64,000 nt of DNA from Flavobacterium sp. SM15 (GTDB lineage: Bacteria; Bacteroidota; Bacteroidia; Flavobacteriales; Flavobacteriaceae), in NCBI RefSeq assembly GCF_022012335.1, contig NZ_JAKLTO010000006.1, forward strand, positions 109,631-173,630, read 5' to 3'. Shown piece by piece: positions 31,763 to 41,668 of the stretch (its first letter is position 1; each line of letters starts with the position of its first letter). Under the pieces are notes generated by a model. The model saw only the letters and a list, made by a program, of their open reading frames with translations, searched no databases and was not told the origin of the DNA. A program made the position numbers and the translations under genes.

Positions 31763-32826
31763 TGACCGATTTATTTTTAAAAGTAAAAACGCAACAGGAA
31801 CAAAATCTTCCGTTTGTTTTGTATTCTAAACCGAATGCGAATTGTATTGTCGGGCTTTTTCAGAACAACGATCATTTGTATTTTGTGGAGGATTTTAATG
31901 AGAAAGGTTTTGTGTTTGCTCCCTTCGACGGTGAAAATTATGTTTTTTTGCCTGAAGAACATTTGCAGATAATCACTGAAGAGTTTCATTTTCATGAAGT
32001 TCCTCAACAAACTTCCGTATTTTATGAAATAGACGAATCTGCAAAAATAAACTTTGAAAATTTAGTTGAAAAGGCGGTAAATCATATCAATTCCGGATAT
32101 TTTCAAAAAGTGGTGCTTTCCAGAAAAGAAAGTGTTACAATCAATAATTTTGAGGTGGAAACATTGTTCAAAAATATGCTGAACATTTATCCATCGGCAT
32201 TTAAATATTGTTTTTTTCATCCGAAAATAGGAATGTGGATGGGCGCAACTCCGGAACAGCTTCTTAAGGTAAAAGAGTTCGAAATTAAAACAGTCGCTCT
32301 TGCCGGAACCAAGAAAAACAAAGGCAAAGAAATTGTGGATTGGAAGCAGAAAGAAAAAGACGAACAACAATTTGTAACCGATTTTATTCTGGAAAACCTG
32401 AAAAGTTATGTTTCTGAAGAAGTGGTTTCCAGTCCATACACGGTTCAGGCGGGAAATCTTCTACATATTAAAACTGATATTTCTGCAAAATTAAACGATA
32501 AAGCCGATTTACGGGAAGTACTTAAAATATTGCACCCAACACCTGCCGTTTGTGGTTATCCGAAGTTAACAGCAAAAGACTTTATTCTTGAGAATGAAGG
32601 TTATGATCGCGAGTACTATTCCGGATTTTTAGGTGAACTGAATTACAATTTCCAAACCGGCCGAAGCGAATGTTCCGATTTGTTTGTGAATTTACGCTGT
32701 ATGAAAATAAACACTGCTTCAGCAGATTTATATATAGGATGCGGGATTACCAAAGACAGTGATCCGGAAAAAGAATTTTTAGAAACAGTAAACAAGTCGC
32801 TAACCATGAAAAAGATTTTAGCGTAA
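31762..32826 (+). CDS. menF: Isochorismate synthase
   Basis: A 354-residue chorismate-binding enzyme; the C-terminal domain matches the MenF/EntC/anthranilate synthase fold with KVVLSRKESV, MWMGATPEQLLKV, TVALAGTKK, HIKTDISAKL, LHPTPAVCGYPK and GFLGELNY plus the final GCGITKDSDPEKEFLET. It isomerises chorismate to isochorismate, first committed step to menaquinone. The family usually has 390-450 residues; this is at the short end because the N-terminal half is compact. It overlaps the thioesterase gene by one base and is followed three bases later by bshB1. Confidence 0.88.
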   Translation: MTDLFLKVKTQQEQNLPFVLYSKPNANCIVGLFQNNDHLYFVEDFNEKGFVFAPFDGENYVFLPEEHLQIITEEFHFHEVPQQTSVFYEIDESAKINFENLVEKAVNHINSGYFQKVVLSRKESVTINNFEVETLFKNMLNIYPSAFKYCFFHPKIGMWMGATPEQLLKVKEFEIKTVALAGTKKNKGKEIVDWKQKEKDEQQFVTDFILENLKSYVSEEVVSSPYTVQAGNLLHIKTDISAKLNDKADLREVLKILHPTPAVCGYPKLTAKDFILENEGYDREYYSGFLGELNYNFQTGRSECSDLFVNLRCMKINTASADLYIGCGITKDSDPEKEFLETVNKSLTMKKILA

Positions 32827-32829
32827 ACT

Positions 32830-33555
32830 ATGAGTGAATTAAAATTAGACATATTAGCCTTTGGAGCACATCCTGACGATGTGGAATTAGGCTGTGGAGC
32901 TACAATTGCCAAAGAAGTTTCTTTAGGTAAGAAAGTAGGAATCATAGATTTGACCAGAGGAGAATTAGGAACAAGAGGAACCGCCGAAATCAGGGATAAA
33001 GAAGCGGCTGCTGCTGCAAAAATACTTGGAATTGAAGTACGAGAGAATTTGCGTTTTCGTGATGGGTTTTTTATGAACGATGAAAAACATCAGCTGGAAA
33101 TTATTAAAATGATCAGGAAATATAGGCCTGAAATCGTTTTATGCAATGCTATCGAGGACCGCCATATTGATCACGGAAAAGGAAGTAAACTGGTCTCTGA
33201 TGCTTGTTTTCTTTCCGGATTGAGAAGAATTGAAACAAGTCTGAATGGAGAAAATCAACAAGCCTGGCGCCCTAAATTGGTGTATCATTATATTCAGTGG
33301 AAAAATATCGAACCCGATTTTGTGGTAGACGTTACCGGATTCACTGATAAAAAAGTGGAAGCGATCATGGCCTACAGTTCCCAATTTTACGATTCGAATT
33401 CCAATGAACCTGTAACGCCAATTGCTACAAAGAACTTTTTGGAAAGCCTTACGTACCGTTCTCAAGACCTGGGAAGGCTAATCGGAACTGATTTTGGTGA
33501 AGGTTTTACTGTGGAAAGATATTTGGCAGTCAATAGTTTAGGAAATTTGATATAA
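32830..33555 (+). CDS. bshB1: Bacillithiol biosynthesis deacetylase BshB1
   Basis: A 241-residue PIG-L type zinc deacetylase. It removes acetate from GlcNAc-malate in the second step of bacillithiol synthesis. Visible: zinc motif AFGAHPDDVELGCGAT (residues 10-25), SLGKKVGIIDLTRGELGTRG, and NAIEDRHIDHGKGSKL with catalytic and metal His, then QDLGRLIGTDFGEGF at the end, a sequence characteristic of BshB1. It starts three bases after the isochorismate synthase stop. Bacillithiol is a low-molecular-weight thiol; its presence fits the many thiol-peroxidase genes nearby. Confidence 0.93.
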   Translation: MSELKLDILAFGAHPDDVELGCGATIAKEVSLGKKVGIIDLTRGELGTRGTAEIRDKEAAAAAKILGIEVRENLRFRDGFFMNDEKHQLEIIKMIRKYRPEIVLCNAIEDRHIDHGKGSKLVSDACFLSGLRRIETSLNGENQQAWRPKLVYHYIQWKNIEPDFVVDVTGFTDKKVEAIMAYSSQFYDSNSNEPVTPIATKNFLESLTYRSQDLGRLIGTDFGEGFTVERYLAVNSLGNLI

Positions 33556-33572
33556 TTTTTTTGAAAAAATAT

Positions 33573-33602
33573 TTGCGAAAGCTGAGAAATGCGCTATATT
33601 TG
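33573..33602 (+). promoter_or_regulatory. tRNA-His promoter TTG-N19-TATATTTG
   Basis: TTG at 33573-33575, exactly 19 bases, TATATTTG at 33595-33602, then CACTCGC. The same block occurs before tRNA-Ser. The mature tRNA starts 53 bases downstream of the box. Confidence 0.88.
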
Positions 33603-33654
33603 CACTCGCTAATCAGGATTTGAATTGTCAAACTTTGAGAGGCATAATCAAATG

Positions 33655-33728
<74 letters not shown>

Positions 33729-33737
33729 CTTAAATAC

Positions 33738-33766
33738 AAGCTTCGAGGAAACTCGGAGCTTTTTTT
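33738..33766 (+). terminator. Terminator after tRNA-His
   Basis: AAGCTTCGAG-GAAA-CTCGGAGCTT, ten pairs with one G-T wobble, GNRA-type loop, then T6. Confidence 0.92.
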
Positions 33767-33857
33767 GTTTTAAAAAACTTCTAAAATTATTTTACTGCTC
33801 AATATTTCTATGTAACTATTTTCTGTATTATTGCAGTGTCAATTAAAAGTATTTACA

Positions 33858-34445
33858 ATGAAGAAAATTTATTTAGCTATATGCTTATTAGCTGGAATGG
33901 CAACTTATTCTCAAGAAGAAACAAAAACAACTGCTGAGAAATCAACTACTGAAAAAGCAACAACCGTATCGGTATTTTATTCCGGTCCGGAGCTAAGTCA
34001 AATAGGTGTTAGTGTAGAATTTGGAGAAATTCAAAATAATACCAATAAAAAATATTTTTCTGCCAATGTTGCCAACTTAGCTTATGGTACAATGGATTAT
34101 GAAACTTCAGGCTTTGACTTTACAGGGAAAGGTTTTGTTGCTGAAATTGGATCCAAAACTTATTACTGTAAAGAAAATAAAGGGATTTATACCAGCAATT
34201 TTCTCTCTTATGGAAATATAAGATTCGACGAAACCCTTTCAATTGGAAAATTTAAAGGTACTTATTCCTATTTCTCTTTTTTTAGTCCGGAAGTTGGTTA
34301 TAAGTTAAAAACAGGAAATCTTTCCATCGATCCTTTTGCAGGAATTATGTGGAAATTGGAAATTAAAGGAAGAGGCGATATTGATAACAAAAATGTTGAG
34401 GAATGGACACCTCGTGTTGGTGTACGAATCGGATATCAGTTTTAA
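33858..34445 (+). CDS. Exported protein, probable outer-membrane beta-barrel
   Basis: A 195-residue protein with a cleavable signal peptide (MKKIYLAICLLAGMATYSQ, start ATG at 33858; an upstream in-frame ATG at 33831 would spoil the signal). The mature part is rich in Gly, Tyr and alternating hydrophobic residues and ends in TPRVGVRIGYQF, a terminal aromatic residue typical of outer-membrane barrels. No named family recognised. A terminator follows 20 bases after the stop. Confidence 0.72.
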   Translation: MKKIYLAICLLAGMATYSQEETKTTAEKSTTEKATTVSVFYSGPELSQIGVSVEFGEIQNNTNKKYFSANVANLAYGTMDYETSGFDFTGKGFVAEIGSKTYYCKENKGIYTSNFLSYGNIRFDETLSIGKFKGTYSYFSFFSPEVGYKLKTGNLSIDPFAGIMWKLEIKGRGDIDNKNVEEWTPRVGVRIGYQF

Positions 34446-34464
34446 TTTTATCTTATAATGACAG

Positions 34465-34496
34465 AAAGCTTCGAGGGAAACTCGGAGTTTTTTTTT
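34465..34496 (+). terminator. Terminator after the exported protein gene
   Basis: A hairpin very similar to the one after tRNA-His: AAAGCTTCGAG-GGAAA-CTCGGAGTTT with a run of T. Confidence 0.88.
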
Positions 34497-34664
34497 CTGG
34501 ATTGTTTTAAAAATTTTTAGTTATCTGTTTTATAGCTGATTAATTGTGTAATGTTAGGAAAATATTTATAAATTATTTTATTGTTAGTAAAATAATATGA
34601 CAGTATTGTATTACAATTTAAATTTTACATTTGTTGAAATTGTAATATAAATCCTAATTTAAAC

Positions 34665-37600
34665 ATGAAAAAAATTATTCTTTCAGCCTTACTGTTCTTC
34701 GGAGCAGTTGGCTATTCGCAAGCACCTCCTTGTGCTACCGATGCTCTTCTAAAGAAAGCTTTAAAGGAAAACCCTCAAGCAAAAGAACAATTGAATTGGA
34801 TTGACAGTCAGATCAATTCAGTAAAAAGTTACCAAGGGAAAGATTCAACCCCGCCACAAGCTTCTTACACTGTTCCTGTTGTTGTATATGTTGTTCATGA
34901 TGGGACAGCAGCAACAAACATTTCGGATACACAGGTAAACAGTCAGCTAACTGCTTTGAATCAGTATTTTTCTAATACTGGAATCAAGTTCTGCTTGGCA
35001 ACAAGAGCAGGTTCAGGTACTCAGGTTCCGATGAATTCAGGTGGAGTTCAAAGCACACCGGGGATTATTCATATTCAGAATAGTACTTTAACAAATCATG
35101 AAACCGCCACAGAACAGGCACAATTAATGGCAACTGCTCATTCATCAATTACCAAAGAAAAATTTTTGAGAATCTGGGTGGTTAACACAATTGATGGCGG
35201 TCTTCCAGGCGTTTTAGGCTATGCTTGGTTCCCGGGAGCTCAAACACATGATGGAATTGTTATCAGAGCCAATGTTTTTGGTAATGGTTCAGCAAATTTG
35301 TTACCAAGTTTTGACCAAGGAAAAACTCTTGTTCATGAAGTGGGGCATTATTTAGGCTTGTACCACACTTTTGAGGCTGGTTGTTCGGCTTCAACAGGAG
35401 ATTGTTCTCAAGATGGAGACAAAGTTTGTGATACACCAAAGGCTTCAGCTCCTAATTATCATTGTGAAACAGGAACCAACTCATGTCCGGAATTTCCAGC
35501 TGTTGTTGATGATATTAGCAACTATATGGATTATGGTGATAATTATTGTGCAGATCATTTTTCTGCCGGTCAGATTCAAAGGATGCAAAGTTTAGTTTCG
35601 TTATACAGATCTGAACTGGTTTCTTATGATAATTTGATTTATGCAGGAACGTGTGATTTCCAGAATGCAGTTTCGGCAACTATTTATCCAACAACGTACA
35701 CAGCTTGCGCTAATACAATGCCAATAACATTTTACCCATTGCCGGCAGAATCCTATTTATGGAATTTCGGAGACGGAACAACATCTACATTAGAGAGTCC
35801 TTCTCATACATACACTTCTGCGGTTAATTCTCCTTACACGGTAACATTAACAGTAACTGGGGAAAGTGGTCAAGCAGCTACTTCTTCAATTCAGGTTTTT
35901 GTGACTGATTGTTCAAGTTTTACACCGAATTCTAACTCATATTGGTATTTAAGCAGTTCGCTTGGATTGAAATTTAATGGAGGAATCCCTGTTTTTGACC
36001 CTACATTTCCAACGAATAGACAAACACAGGGATCTACAGTTCAAAACGATTCGAATGGAAATATGTTGTTTTATTCCAATGGCATAAATGTTTGGAATAA
36101 TCAGCATACTCAAATTAATTCGAATCCATTACAAAATGTAATGGCCTATTCTGCTTCAAATGTAATTACGTTGCCTAAACCAGGTAATAATAATCAGTAT
36201 TGGATTTTTACCAATACATATAGTAATGGTCAATATAATTTGGGCTTCAGATATCATGTAGTTAATACTGTTAATGGTATTGCATCTATGGGGAGTGAAA
36301 GACAACCTGTTAACTTCCCACAAGGATTAGGGTTTGATGCGTTTACTTCAGATGGAGCATTGACTGGAGGAACTGGACTCACAGCTATTGAAAAATGTGA
36401 TGGTTATTGGTTATTAACTGTTTTAAAAAAGGGAAGTGTTAATTATTTAGTTGTTTATTCGTTTACAAGTAGTGGATTATCATACGTAAGCCAGTTTCAG
36501 CTTTCATTGGGTTTACATGATTATGCCTCTATTAAAGCAGCTCCAAATGGGAATAAAATCTTCTTACATTCTCTAAATACACCTAGTGCTGACGGTTATT
36601 ATAGAAATTTTATATTTGATTTTAATAAAGCTCAAGGAATTATTAGTAGTCCAGTTGAAATCAATCATGGAATGCAATCTTTAATACCTAATAATTCTTA
36701 CGGTTCTTTTAGCCCAGATTCAAAACTGCTTTATGTTACCAATAATCTGGATAAAAAAATTTCTCAATTTAATCTTAATTCAGTTAATATAAATAATAGT
36801 GCATTTGAATTTGGTGATCGTCCAACAAGTAATAATTGGGGGAGTATTCAACAAGGTCCTGATAACAAACTTTATATTAGCCTTGTTGGTTCAAAGAATT
36901 TAGCTGTAATTCACAGTCCAAATAGTATTGTAAATCAGAGTAATATTAATGCCTGTTTGTATACCCAAAATGGGCCGAGAAATACGTCTTCACTTAATGT
37001 CGATATGGCTCTACCAAACTTAATTAATGCAAAAACAAACACGGTTTTTCCTTCAGCTACCGAAGATTTAATTAGCATGTATACGGTTGGCTGTAATACC
37101 TACAAATTCTTCCCGAATGTTTGTGGAACATCCTTCAATTGGGAATTTAAAAACAATACAACGGGAGTAAGTTTCAATACATCGGTTACCAATCCGGTTT
37201 ATGTATTTGCCGTTAATGGAGCATATACGGTTTATTTAAAAGATAATAGTAACAATGTTATCACATCTGTCAATTTAACGATTTCAGGTTTAGCAACTCC
37301 TGAAATCTATGGAAGTACAGAAGCCTGTAATCTTTTAACCGGAAACAGTGTTACTAACAATTCAACAGTTTTGTCAGCAGGTCAAACTGCTCAGTGGCAA
37401 ATTGTTGGAGGGACAGGTACAATTACAGGAGCTAATAATCAATCAAGTGTTGATGTAAATTGGACTGATTTACCAGGTACACTTTTATTGACTGTGACTG
37501 ATGCTGCAGGATGTTCAAGTCAAAACTATACTGAAATCAATTCGCTTTGCCCTTGTGATTGTTTGAATTCACTGACTCTTGTTTCTACACAGCAGACCAA

Positions 37601-38093
37601 AGGTGGTTGGCTTCATCAAGTGATAAATACAAACACTGATTTTATCTGCCAGAATTTGTTTTTGAAATACACATGGACAACAGCTTCAGGAGGGTTTTAT
37701 GTAACTTATACAAATCAATTACAAGGTAACTTTCAGGGTGTAACAGTTAGAATCGACATATTAAATGAGTTTGATGGACCTCTTTGTAGCAATACACTTT
37801 CAAATATTATTGAGATAAGCGAGTTAAGATTAAATAATTCATCTTCAAAAGATACTGCGCTTAAAGTTACACCAAACCCTTCAAAGGGAGTGTTTACTGT
37901 TTCTTTAGAAGATTTTAAAGGTGATGTAAATATTTCAGTATTTGATAATAACGGTAGATTGGTTTATACTTCAGATGAGAAAAATTTCAATATTGAAAAA
38001 ACGATCAATTTGAGTAACCTTCAATCTGGAATGTATATATTAAAAGTTGATAGTGATAATTTTAATTTCGTTAAAAAGATCATTAAAGAATAA
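34665..38093 (+). CDS. Secreted M43 metalloprotease with PKD and T9SS sorting domain
   Basis: A 1142-residue secreted protein. Signal peptide (MKKIILSALLFFGAVGYSQ), then a pappalysin-like M43 zinc protease (about 60-320) with the HEVGHYLGLYH motif around residue 224 and the downstream Met-turn region NYMDYGDNYC; Cys-rich CDTPKASAPNYHC follows the active site. A PKD-like domain (about 355-420, with YLWNFGDGTTSTLESPSHTY) comes next, then a long beta-propeller-like region (about 430-800) and a further PKD-like stretch. The C-terminus (about 1065-1142; VTPNPSKGVFTVSL ... LQSGMYILKV) is a type A T9SS sorting domain. It should be an extracellular protease acting on proteins in the environment. Confidence 0.9.
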   Translation: MKKIILSALLFFGAVGYSQAPPCATDALLKKALKENPQAKEQLNWIDSQINSVKSYQGKDSTPPQASYTVPVVVYVVHDGTAATNISDTQVNSQLTALNQYFSNTGIKFCLATRAGSGTQVPMNSGGVQSTPGIIHIQNSTLTNHETATEQAQLMATAHSSITKEKFLRIWVVNTIDGGLPGVLGYAWFPGAQTHDGIVIRANVFGNGSANLLPSFDQGKTLVHEVGHYLGLYHTFEAGCSASTGDCSQDGDKVCDTPKASAPNYHCETGTNSCPEFPAVVDDISNYMDYGDNYCADHFSAGQIQRMQSLVSLYRSELVSYDNLIYAGTCDFQNAVSATIYPTTYTACANTMPITFYPLPAESYLWNFGDGTTSTLESPSHTYTSAVNSPYTVTLTVTGESGQAATSSIQVFVTDCSSFTPNSNSYWYLSSSLGLKFNGGIPVFDPTFPTNRQTQGSTVQNDSNGNMLFYSNGINVWNNQHTQINSNPLQNVMAYSASNVITLPKPGNNNQYWIFTNTYSNGQYNLGFRYHVVNTVNGIASMGSERQPVNFPQGLGFDAFTSDGALTGGTGLTAIEKCDGYWLLTVLKKGSVNYLVVYSFTSSGLSYVSQFQLSLGLHDYASIKAAPNGNKIFLHSLNTPSADGYYRNFIFDFNKAQGIISSPVEINHGMQSLIPNNSYGSFSPDSKLLYVTNNLDKKISQFNLNSVNINNSAFEFGDRPTSNNWGSIQQGPDNKLYISLVGSKNLAVIHSPNSIVNQSNINACLYTQNGPRNTSSLNVDMALPNLINAKTNTVFPSATEDLISMYTVGCNTYKFFPNVCGTSFNWEFKNNTTGVSFNTSVTNPVYVFAVNGAYTVYLKDNSNNVITSVNLTISGLATPEIYGSTEACNLLTGNSVTNNSTVLSAGQTAQWQIVGGTGTITGANNQSSVDVNWTDLPGTLLLTVTDAAGCSSQNYTEINSLCPCDCLNSLTLVSTQQTKGGWLHQVINTNTDFICQNLFLKYTWTTASGGFYVTYTNQLQGNFQGVTVRIDILNEFDGPLCSNTLSNIIEISELRLNNSSSKDTALKVTPNPSKGVFTVSLEDFKGDVNISVFDNNGRLVYTSDEKNFNIEKTINLSNLQSGMYILKVDSDNFNFVKKIIKE

Positions 38094-38109
38094 GTAAATA
38101 TCATTTCTG

Positions 38110-38141
38110 AATTAAAGCTCCGAGAAATCGGGGCTTTTTTA
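38110..38141 (+). terminator. Terminator after the M43 protease gene
   Basis: AAAGCTCCGAG-AAAT-CGGGGCTTT with T-run; one wobble pair. Confidence 0.8.
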
Positions 38142-38234
38142 TTTTGAAGAATTTTCTTGATTTTAAAGTATAATCTTCTTATTTTAGTAGGAATAAATTT
38201 TAAAATCAGTATTAATCAATAATAATTAAAATTC

Positions 38235-38564
38235 ATGGGATCATTCTTAATTACTAAAAGAGCAAACGGTGAATTCCAGTTTGTTTTAAAAGCATCAAAC
38301 GGACAGGTAATTTTAGCAAGTGAAGGTTATACAACCAAGGCAGCTTGCGAAAACGGAATCGAATCAGTTAAGAAAAACTCGCAAGAGGATGCACGTTTTG
38401 ATCGTTTGGAGTCCAAAAACGGAAAGCCGTATTTTAATTTAAAAGCGACTAACGGACAAATTATCGGAAACAGTGAAATGTACGAATCTGTTGCTGCACG
38501 TGACAACGGAATTGAATCGGTAAAGAAAAATGCTCCGGATGCCGATGTTAAAGAAGATTTGTAG
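38235..38564 (+). CDS. YegP family (DUF1508) protein
   Basis: A 109-residue protein with two tandem repeats of the YegP/DUF1508 fold: GEFQFVLKASNGQVILASEGY..ACENGIESVKKN (residues 10-46) and GKPYFNLKATNGQIIGNSEMY..ARDNGIESVKKN (about 61-97). Small, soluble, widespread stress-associated protein of unknown biochemistry. A terminator shared with the convergent M28 gene follows. Confidence 0.93.
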   Translation: MGSFLITKRANGEFQFVLKASNGQVILASEGYTTKAACENGIESVKKNSQEDARFDRLESKNGKPYFNLKATNGQIIGNSEMYESVAARDNGIESVKKNAPDADVKEDL

Positions 38565-38576
38565 TGTTTCGATATA

Positions 38577-38610
38577 ATAAAAAAGCTCTCAAATTGAGAG
38601 CTTTTTTTAT
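38577..38610. terminator. Bidirectional terminator, yegP-like / M28 peptidase
   Basis: AAAAAAGCTCTC-AAATT-GAGAGCTTTTTTT between convergent genes. The stem is the same as that at 44214-44245. Confidence 0.92.
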
Positions 38611-38614
38611 GGGT

Positions 38615-39643
38615 TTATTTTCCGTCTTTATCGACTACGATTCGCTGGTCTCTGTTGGCCAGTTCCCATGCTAAGGCAAAAGCAAGTTTGGCTCTTTTTG
38701 CTAATAAATCAAATTCGATTTTTTCCACTTCGTCTGTCGGCTTATGGTAATCGTCGTGAATTCCGTTAAAAAAGAAAATGGCAGGAACACCGTTTTTTGC
38801 AAAGTTATAATGGTCGGAACGGTAATAAATTTGCTCTGGGTCGTTACGGTCGTTGTATTTGTAATCTAAACGAAGTTGTACATATTTTTTATTGACTTCT
38901 TCGTTGATGGTATGTAATTCAGAACTTAATCTGTCGGAACCGATCACATAAATATAATTGTTGTCGTTCGGGTTTAAATTATCACGTCGCCCGATCATAT
39001 CGATATTGATGTCTGCAATTGTGTTTTTTAAAGGAAATAACGGATGCTCCGAATAATAACGCGATCCGTGCAAACCATGTTCTTCACCGGTTACATGCAG
39101 AAATAGGATCGAACGTTTTGGCCCGTGACCTTCTTTTTTGGCTTTCATGAACGCTTTGGCAAGTTCCATAACTGCAACTGTTCCGGAACCATCATCGTCT
39201 GCACCGTTATAGATTTCTCCGTTTTTCATTCCCACGTGGTCGTAATGAGCCGAAATGACCAAAATTTCATCCGGTTTTTCAGAACCTTCAATATAGGCCC
39301 AAATGTTCTCTGAGTCATTGAGTTTAGGGGCAAAACCTTTTTTCATGTATTCCGAAGGTACTTTCTGATAATAACTTGTTGCACCTTTAGGATATGGAAC
39401 TCCTAACTTTTTATATTGATTGATGATGTATTCACCCGCTTTTTTCTGTCCGGGTTCGCCTGTGTTTCTTCCTTGCATTTCATCGGAAGCAATCACGTAG
39501 AGGTTTGTTTTTAAGTTACTTGCCTCGACAGCATTGATGTATTGGTCAATCCCTACAGTTTTGTGTGCAACAGCTCCTTTTTGGGAAGTGCAGCTCGCAA
39601 AGGTTAAGGAAAGCACAAAACAGCTTATCAGTATTTTTTTCAT
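38615..39643 (-). CDS. M28 family zinc metallopeptidase, lipoprotein
   Basis: A 342-residue lipoprotein (signal ends FASC, Cys18). The M28 fold shows zinc ligands in order: VISAHYDHVGM, GADDDGSGTVAVMELAK, LHVTGEEHGLHGSRY (general base Glu), NIDMIGR and the last His in YRSDHYNFAKNGVPAIF. These are aminopeptidases, or glutaminyl cyclase-like in some cases; the HYKPTDEVE ending near the C-terminus is the usual metal-binding tail. Being lipid anchored in the envelope, it probably trims peptides in the periplasm or at the surface. Confidence 0.9.
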   Translation of the reverse strand: MKKILISCFVLSLTFASCTSQKGAVAHKTVGIDQYINAVEASNLKTNLYVIASDEMQGRNTGEPGQKKAGEYIINQYKKLGVPYPKGATSYYQKVPSEYMKKGFAPKLNDSENIWAYIEGSEKPDEILVISAHYDHVGMKNGEIYNGADDDGSGTVAVMELAKAFMKAKKEGHGPKRSILFLHVTGEEHGLHGSRYYSEHPLFPLKNTIADINIDMIGRRDNLNPNDNNYIYVIGSDRLSSELHTINEEVNKKYVQLRLDYKYNDRNDPEQIYYRSDHYNFAKNGVPAIFFFNGIHDDYHKPTDEVEKIEFDLLAKRAKLAFALAWELANRDQRIVVDKDGK

Positions 39644-39706
39644 AGAATGAATTAGGTTTTTACAATTAGTAGCAGAAACTTCATTTTTGTTTCAAAAACA
39701 ATACAA

Positions 39707-40720
39707 TTAATGAATGCTGATAAAAGTAACAGCAATATAAAAAAGTAAAAAGAAAAACACCAGCACGAAATTGATAAAAAACAGTATTGAACTTTTTAAG
39801 AACGATACAAACTTACTTTCTGCGTATAATCTTTTGTGTGCTTTGTAAAAATAGAGGATCGGCCAAAAGAAATAGACGGTTCTAATAATTCCTTTCAGAA
39901 TATCGAAAACTATAAAATCGAAATAGCTTAAAATCCATTCAACTATTATTAAGAGACTGGTTAAAAGTAATAAGAAAGAGAAATAATGCAGGGTGAAAAT
40001 GCCGTGATCAAAGTAATACCAACGTTTTTTACCGTGAAAGAGCCAAAGCCAAAATGCAAAAATAGGCATATAGAGAAACAATACTTTAGGAAGGTTTTGT
40101 TTGAAAAGTATTGCGCCTTTGGCAAGAGTTTCCCTTGGTGTATTGTGTTCTGAAATGCTCACTAATTTTTTTGTGAACCAATATTGAATTTTTGTTAGTC
40201 GCTTATTTTCTGGTAAAGTCTTCTGAATAGAATCCAATTCCCAAACGGTTTTGTAGTCGGTAAGCCAGCCTTTTTTATCGCTAGTTAAATTCAAACCGTT
40301 AACCGGAATGGTATCTTTAGTTCTGTAGAGTTTGATATTTCGATTATCGGTTTGACGGTTCACCTTGATTAAGGAATCTTTATTTTCTCCAACAATATCA
40401 TCGGTGTTCAGAACAAATCCGGACAGAAAAAATGTAATAAAACTGATGAAAATATAAAGCTTAACAGGTACTACATAACTTTGTCTTCTTCCGGAAAGGT
40501 ATTCTCTGGTGAGTTTGGCAGGGTAAAGGAGCAGGTACTTCATCGTTTTCCAGAACCCGCTGTCGTAATGGATCAAATCCTCTAAAAAATGGGTGAAAAG
40601 ATAATGGAACGATTTTCGGGTTTCAGTATTTTCCTGACCGCATTGTGGGCAGTAACGTTCTTCCACGGTGGTTCCGCAATTAAGGCAGGTTTTATCGGTT
40701 CGTAAAGTATTTTTACTCAT
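39707..40720 (-). CDS. DUF3667 membrane protein 2
   Basis: A 337-residue DUF3667 protein, the second in this window. N-terminal zinc ribbon CLNCGTTVEERYCPQCGQEN (residues 12-31), core SFHYLFTHFLEDLIHYDSGF and AKLTREYLSGRRQSYVVPV, then several membrane helices; about 100 residues more than the 24256 copy, mostly a hydrophilic loop (residues 110-215) between the first and second helix. Function unknown. It starts divergently from the peroxiredoxin gene. Confidence 0.85.
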   Translation of the reverse strand: MSKNTLRTDKTCLNCGTTVEERYCPQCGQENTETRKSFHYLFTHFLEDLIHYDSGFWKTMKYLLLYPAKLTREYLSGRRQSYVVPVKLYIFISFITFFLSGFVLNTDDIVGENKDSLIKVNRQTDNRNIKLYRTKDTIPVNGLNLTSDKKGWLTDYKTVWELDSIQKTLPENKRLTKIQYWFTKKLVSISEHNTPRETLAKGAILFKQNLPKVLFLYMPIFAFWLWLFHGKKRWYYFDHGIFTLHYFSFLLLLTSLLIIVEWILSYFDFIVFDILKGIIRTVYFFWPILYFYKAHKRLYAESKFVSFLKSSILFFINFVLVFFFLLFYIAVTFISIH

Positions 40721-40890
40721 TTGTACCTGATTTAGAATACCTTAAAGTTATAAAATATATTATTTTCTTTACAGAATTTTAAAGTGATTTTGCTTTAAAA
40801 CGGTTATTTTTATTTTACTGAAATAGGATTTGTTTATCATTTAATAAAAAATTATAATCAAACAGCATGGAAAAGCAGTAATCTTATCTC

Positions 40891-40898
40891 TATTTTTG
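40891..40898 (+). promoter_or_regulatory. Candidate -7 box TATTTTTG for the peroxiredoxin operon
   Basis: TATTTTTG fits TAnnTTTG, 39 bases upstream of the ATG at 40938. No TTG is found at the -33 position; an activator could compensate. Confidence 0.5.
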
Positions 40899-40937
40899 CC
40901 TTGTTAAAATTTAATAATCTTTAAAAACAGATACATT

Positions 40938-41573
40938 ATGTCATTAGTTGGAAAAAAATTCCCAAGTATTACAGTTGATGCCATCTCAGAAATGGGGGAC
41001 AACCTAAGAATCAACATCTTTGAAGAAGCTACTAAAAACAATAAAAAAGTATTGTTGTTCTGGTATCCAAAAGATTTTACTTTCGTTTGCCCAACAGAAT
41101 TACACGCTTTCCAAGCTGCTTTACCAGAATTTGACAGCAGAAACACTGTAGTTATCGGTGCTTCTTGTGATACGAACGAAGTTCACTTTGCATGGTTAAA
41201 CACGGCTAAAGATAATGGTGGAATTGAAGGTGTAACTTACCCATTATTAGCTGATACTACAAGAAATTTATCTACTGCTTTAGGAATTTTAGACGCTGAA
41301 GAAGAGTTCAACGAAGAAACTGGAGATTATTTAATCACAGGTTCAAACGTTACTTACAGAGCTACTTATTTAATTGACGAAACCGGAAAAATCTTCCACG
41401 AAAGTGTAAACGATATGCCATTAGGTAGAAACGTGAACGAGTACTTACGTTTAATCGATGCATACACTCACGTTCAGACTAAAGGTGAAGTTTGTCCTGC
41501 AAACTGGGAGCAAGGTAAAGAAGCGATGACTGCAGACCGTTTAAGCACTGCTGCATATTTAAGCAAAAACTAA
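40938..41573 (+). CDS. 2-Cys peroxiredoxin (AhpC/Prx1 type)
   Basis: A 211-residue typical 2-Cys peroxiredoxin that reduces H2O2 and organic peroxides. Peroxidatic Cys51 in PKDFTFVCPTELHAF, resolving Cys186 in KGEVCPANWEQGK. The next gene, 95 bases away, is a thioredoxin that could reduce it, so this is a self-contained peroxide-scavenging set. A 9-bp stem lies between the two genes. OxyR in this window would be a natural regulator. Confidence 0.93.
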   Translation: MSLVGKKFPSITVDAISEMGDNLRINIFEEATKNNKKVLLFWYPKDFTFVCPTELHAFQAALPEFDSRNTVVIGASCDTNEVHFAWLNTAKDNGGIEGVTYPLLADTTRNLSTALGILDAEEEFNEETGDYLITGSNVTYRATYLIDETGKIFHESVNDMPLGRNVNEYLRLIDAYTHVQTKGEVCPANWEQGKEAMTADRLSTAAYLSKN

Positions 41574-41588
41574 TTTGTAAACATTTAT

Positions 41589-41650
41589 AATTCCAAATGA
41601 CAGGATCTTGTTTGCAAAAATGAGCCTGAAGTTTGGAATTTGTTTTTAAT
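41589..41650 (+). terminator. Long-loop hairpin between peroxiredoxin and thioredoxin genes
   Basis: AATTCCAAA (41589-41597) pairs perfectly with TTTGGAATT (41632-41640) over 34 bases, followed by TGTTTTTAAT. It may be a partial terminator that lowers thioredoxin expression relative to the peroxiredoxin. Confidence 0.5.
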
Positions 41651-41668
41651 CCCTAAATTATAAAGGTT